Assembly (NCBI GenBank): GCA_021791895.1
Contig: JAJYVS010000024.1
Coordinates: 1 to 41,519 of the forward strand
DNA from: Actinomycetes bacterium
Lineage (GTDB): Bacteria > Actinomycetota > Acidimicrobiia > Acidimicrobiales > RAAP-2
Direction: 5' to 3'
DNA: 41,519 nucleotides
The notes below the pieces were generated by a model that was not told the DNA's origin, did no database searches, and saw only the letters and a list, made by a program, of their open reading frames with translations. Below are positions 41,459-41,519 of this stretch, in pieces. The position numbers were made by a program, and so were the translations under genes. Numbering within the stretch: the first letter of the stretch is position 1; every line of letters starts with the position of its first letter.

Positions 41459-41519
41459 ATGGACACCATGGAACGGAAGAAGGCCCGTCCCCGTCGGTCG
41501 TTCACCCCGGAGTTCAAGG
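41459..41519 (+). CDS. IS3-type transposase OrfA, N-terminal fragment cut by the window end
   Basis: Only 20 codons are in the window: ATG at 41459, then MERKKARPRRSFTPEFK. The pattern RRSFTPEFK is the typical beginning of the helix-turn-helix OrfA protein of IS3-family elements. An upstream GGAGAGGA may be its ribosome binding site. The rest, including OrfB with the DDE catalytic domain, would lie outside. The left end of the element should lie within the preceding ~60 bp, perhaps at the TGACGGACATCCACCATCA stretch (41411-41429), but the boundary cannot be set without the right end. Confidence 0.72.
   Translation, partial: MDTMERKKARPRRSFTPEFK

Noticed and set aside
1-41519. tRNA, rRNA or riboswitch genes
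   Set aside because: Reading both strands I found no CCA-ended cloverleaf, rRNA-like stretch or recognised riboswitch core. A covariance-model search would be decisive.

Overview
The window is high-GC DNA (strong G/C bias at third codon positions, many GTG and some TTG starts) with the gene content of a free-living actinobacterium: MarR and MacAB-type genes, a DUF4232-like lipoprotein, a luciferase-like flavin enzyme remnant, beta-oxidation genes and a branched-chain-type ABC transporter built from fused subunits. An Acidimicrobiia-like or related deep actinobacterial lineage fits best; this is inference from gene style, as there is no rRNA or other marker gene. I see no tRNA, rRNA, CRISPR array or prophage.

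Layout. 1-6.2 kb: a VOC protein, a DUF6886-like protein with a shifted C-terminus, a HAD hydrolase, a GNAT-Nudix fusion, a secreted endonuclease/exonuclease/phosphatase-fold lipoprotein, and a tightly coupled minus-strand operon of MarR regulator, two-helix membrane protein and seven-bladed RCC1-like lipoprotein. A palindrome in front of marR probably is its operator, shared with a divergent small gene. 6.3-11 kb: a conserved small protein, a HAD hydrolase, a class III aminotransferase, then decaying genes (a luciferase-like enzyme with a lost centre, an intact methyltransferase, and a methyltransferase broken by several frameshifts). 11-15.2 kb: a fatty acid desaturase and two MutS-like ATPases overlapping by 4 bp. 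15.6-22.1 kb: single genes for a degenerate aminoglycoside-phosphotransferase-fold protein, a two-domain sulfurtransferase, a GNAT, a metallo-beta-lactamase-fold hydrolase, an FAD monooxygenase, a duplicated ferredoxin-like-barrel protein and a lipoprotein. 22.3-23.8 kb: a frameshifted remnant of a recurrent uncharacterised family.

23.9-27.3 kb: an alpha/beta hydrolase, an acyl-CoA dehydrogenase, a small basic protein and a second endonuclease/exonuclease/phosphatase-fold protein. 27.6-32.8 kb is the most unusual locus: one gene fuses the two branched-chain-type permeases (LivH+LivM), and the next, overlapping it by ATGA, fuses an MFS transporter to two ABC ATPases (LivF-like then LivG-like). 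Two proteins therefore carry a complete importer core plus a secondary transporter. 32.9-36.1 kb: a GNAT, a short-chain dehydrogenase and a thiolase; the last two plausibly serve acyl-CoA breakdown with the acyl-CoA dehydrogenase at 25 kb. 36.2-41.1 kb: a MacA/MacB-type operon whose adaptor has a very long coiled-coil hairpin with a Cys-bounded proline turn, followed by a secreted DUF5666-like protein. An 11-bp-spaced direct repeat lies upstream. The window ends inside the first codons of an IS3-type transposase.

The best candidates for undescribed biology are the MFS-ABC-ABC plus LivHM transporter, the asymmetric MutS-like pair, and the MarR-RCC1 operon.
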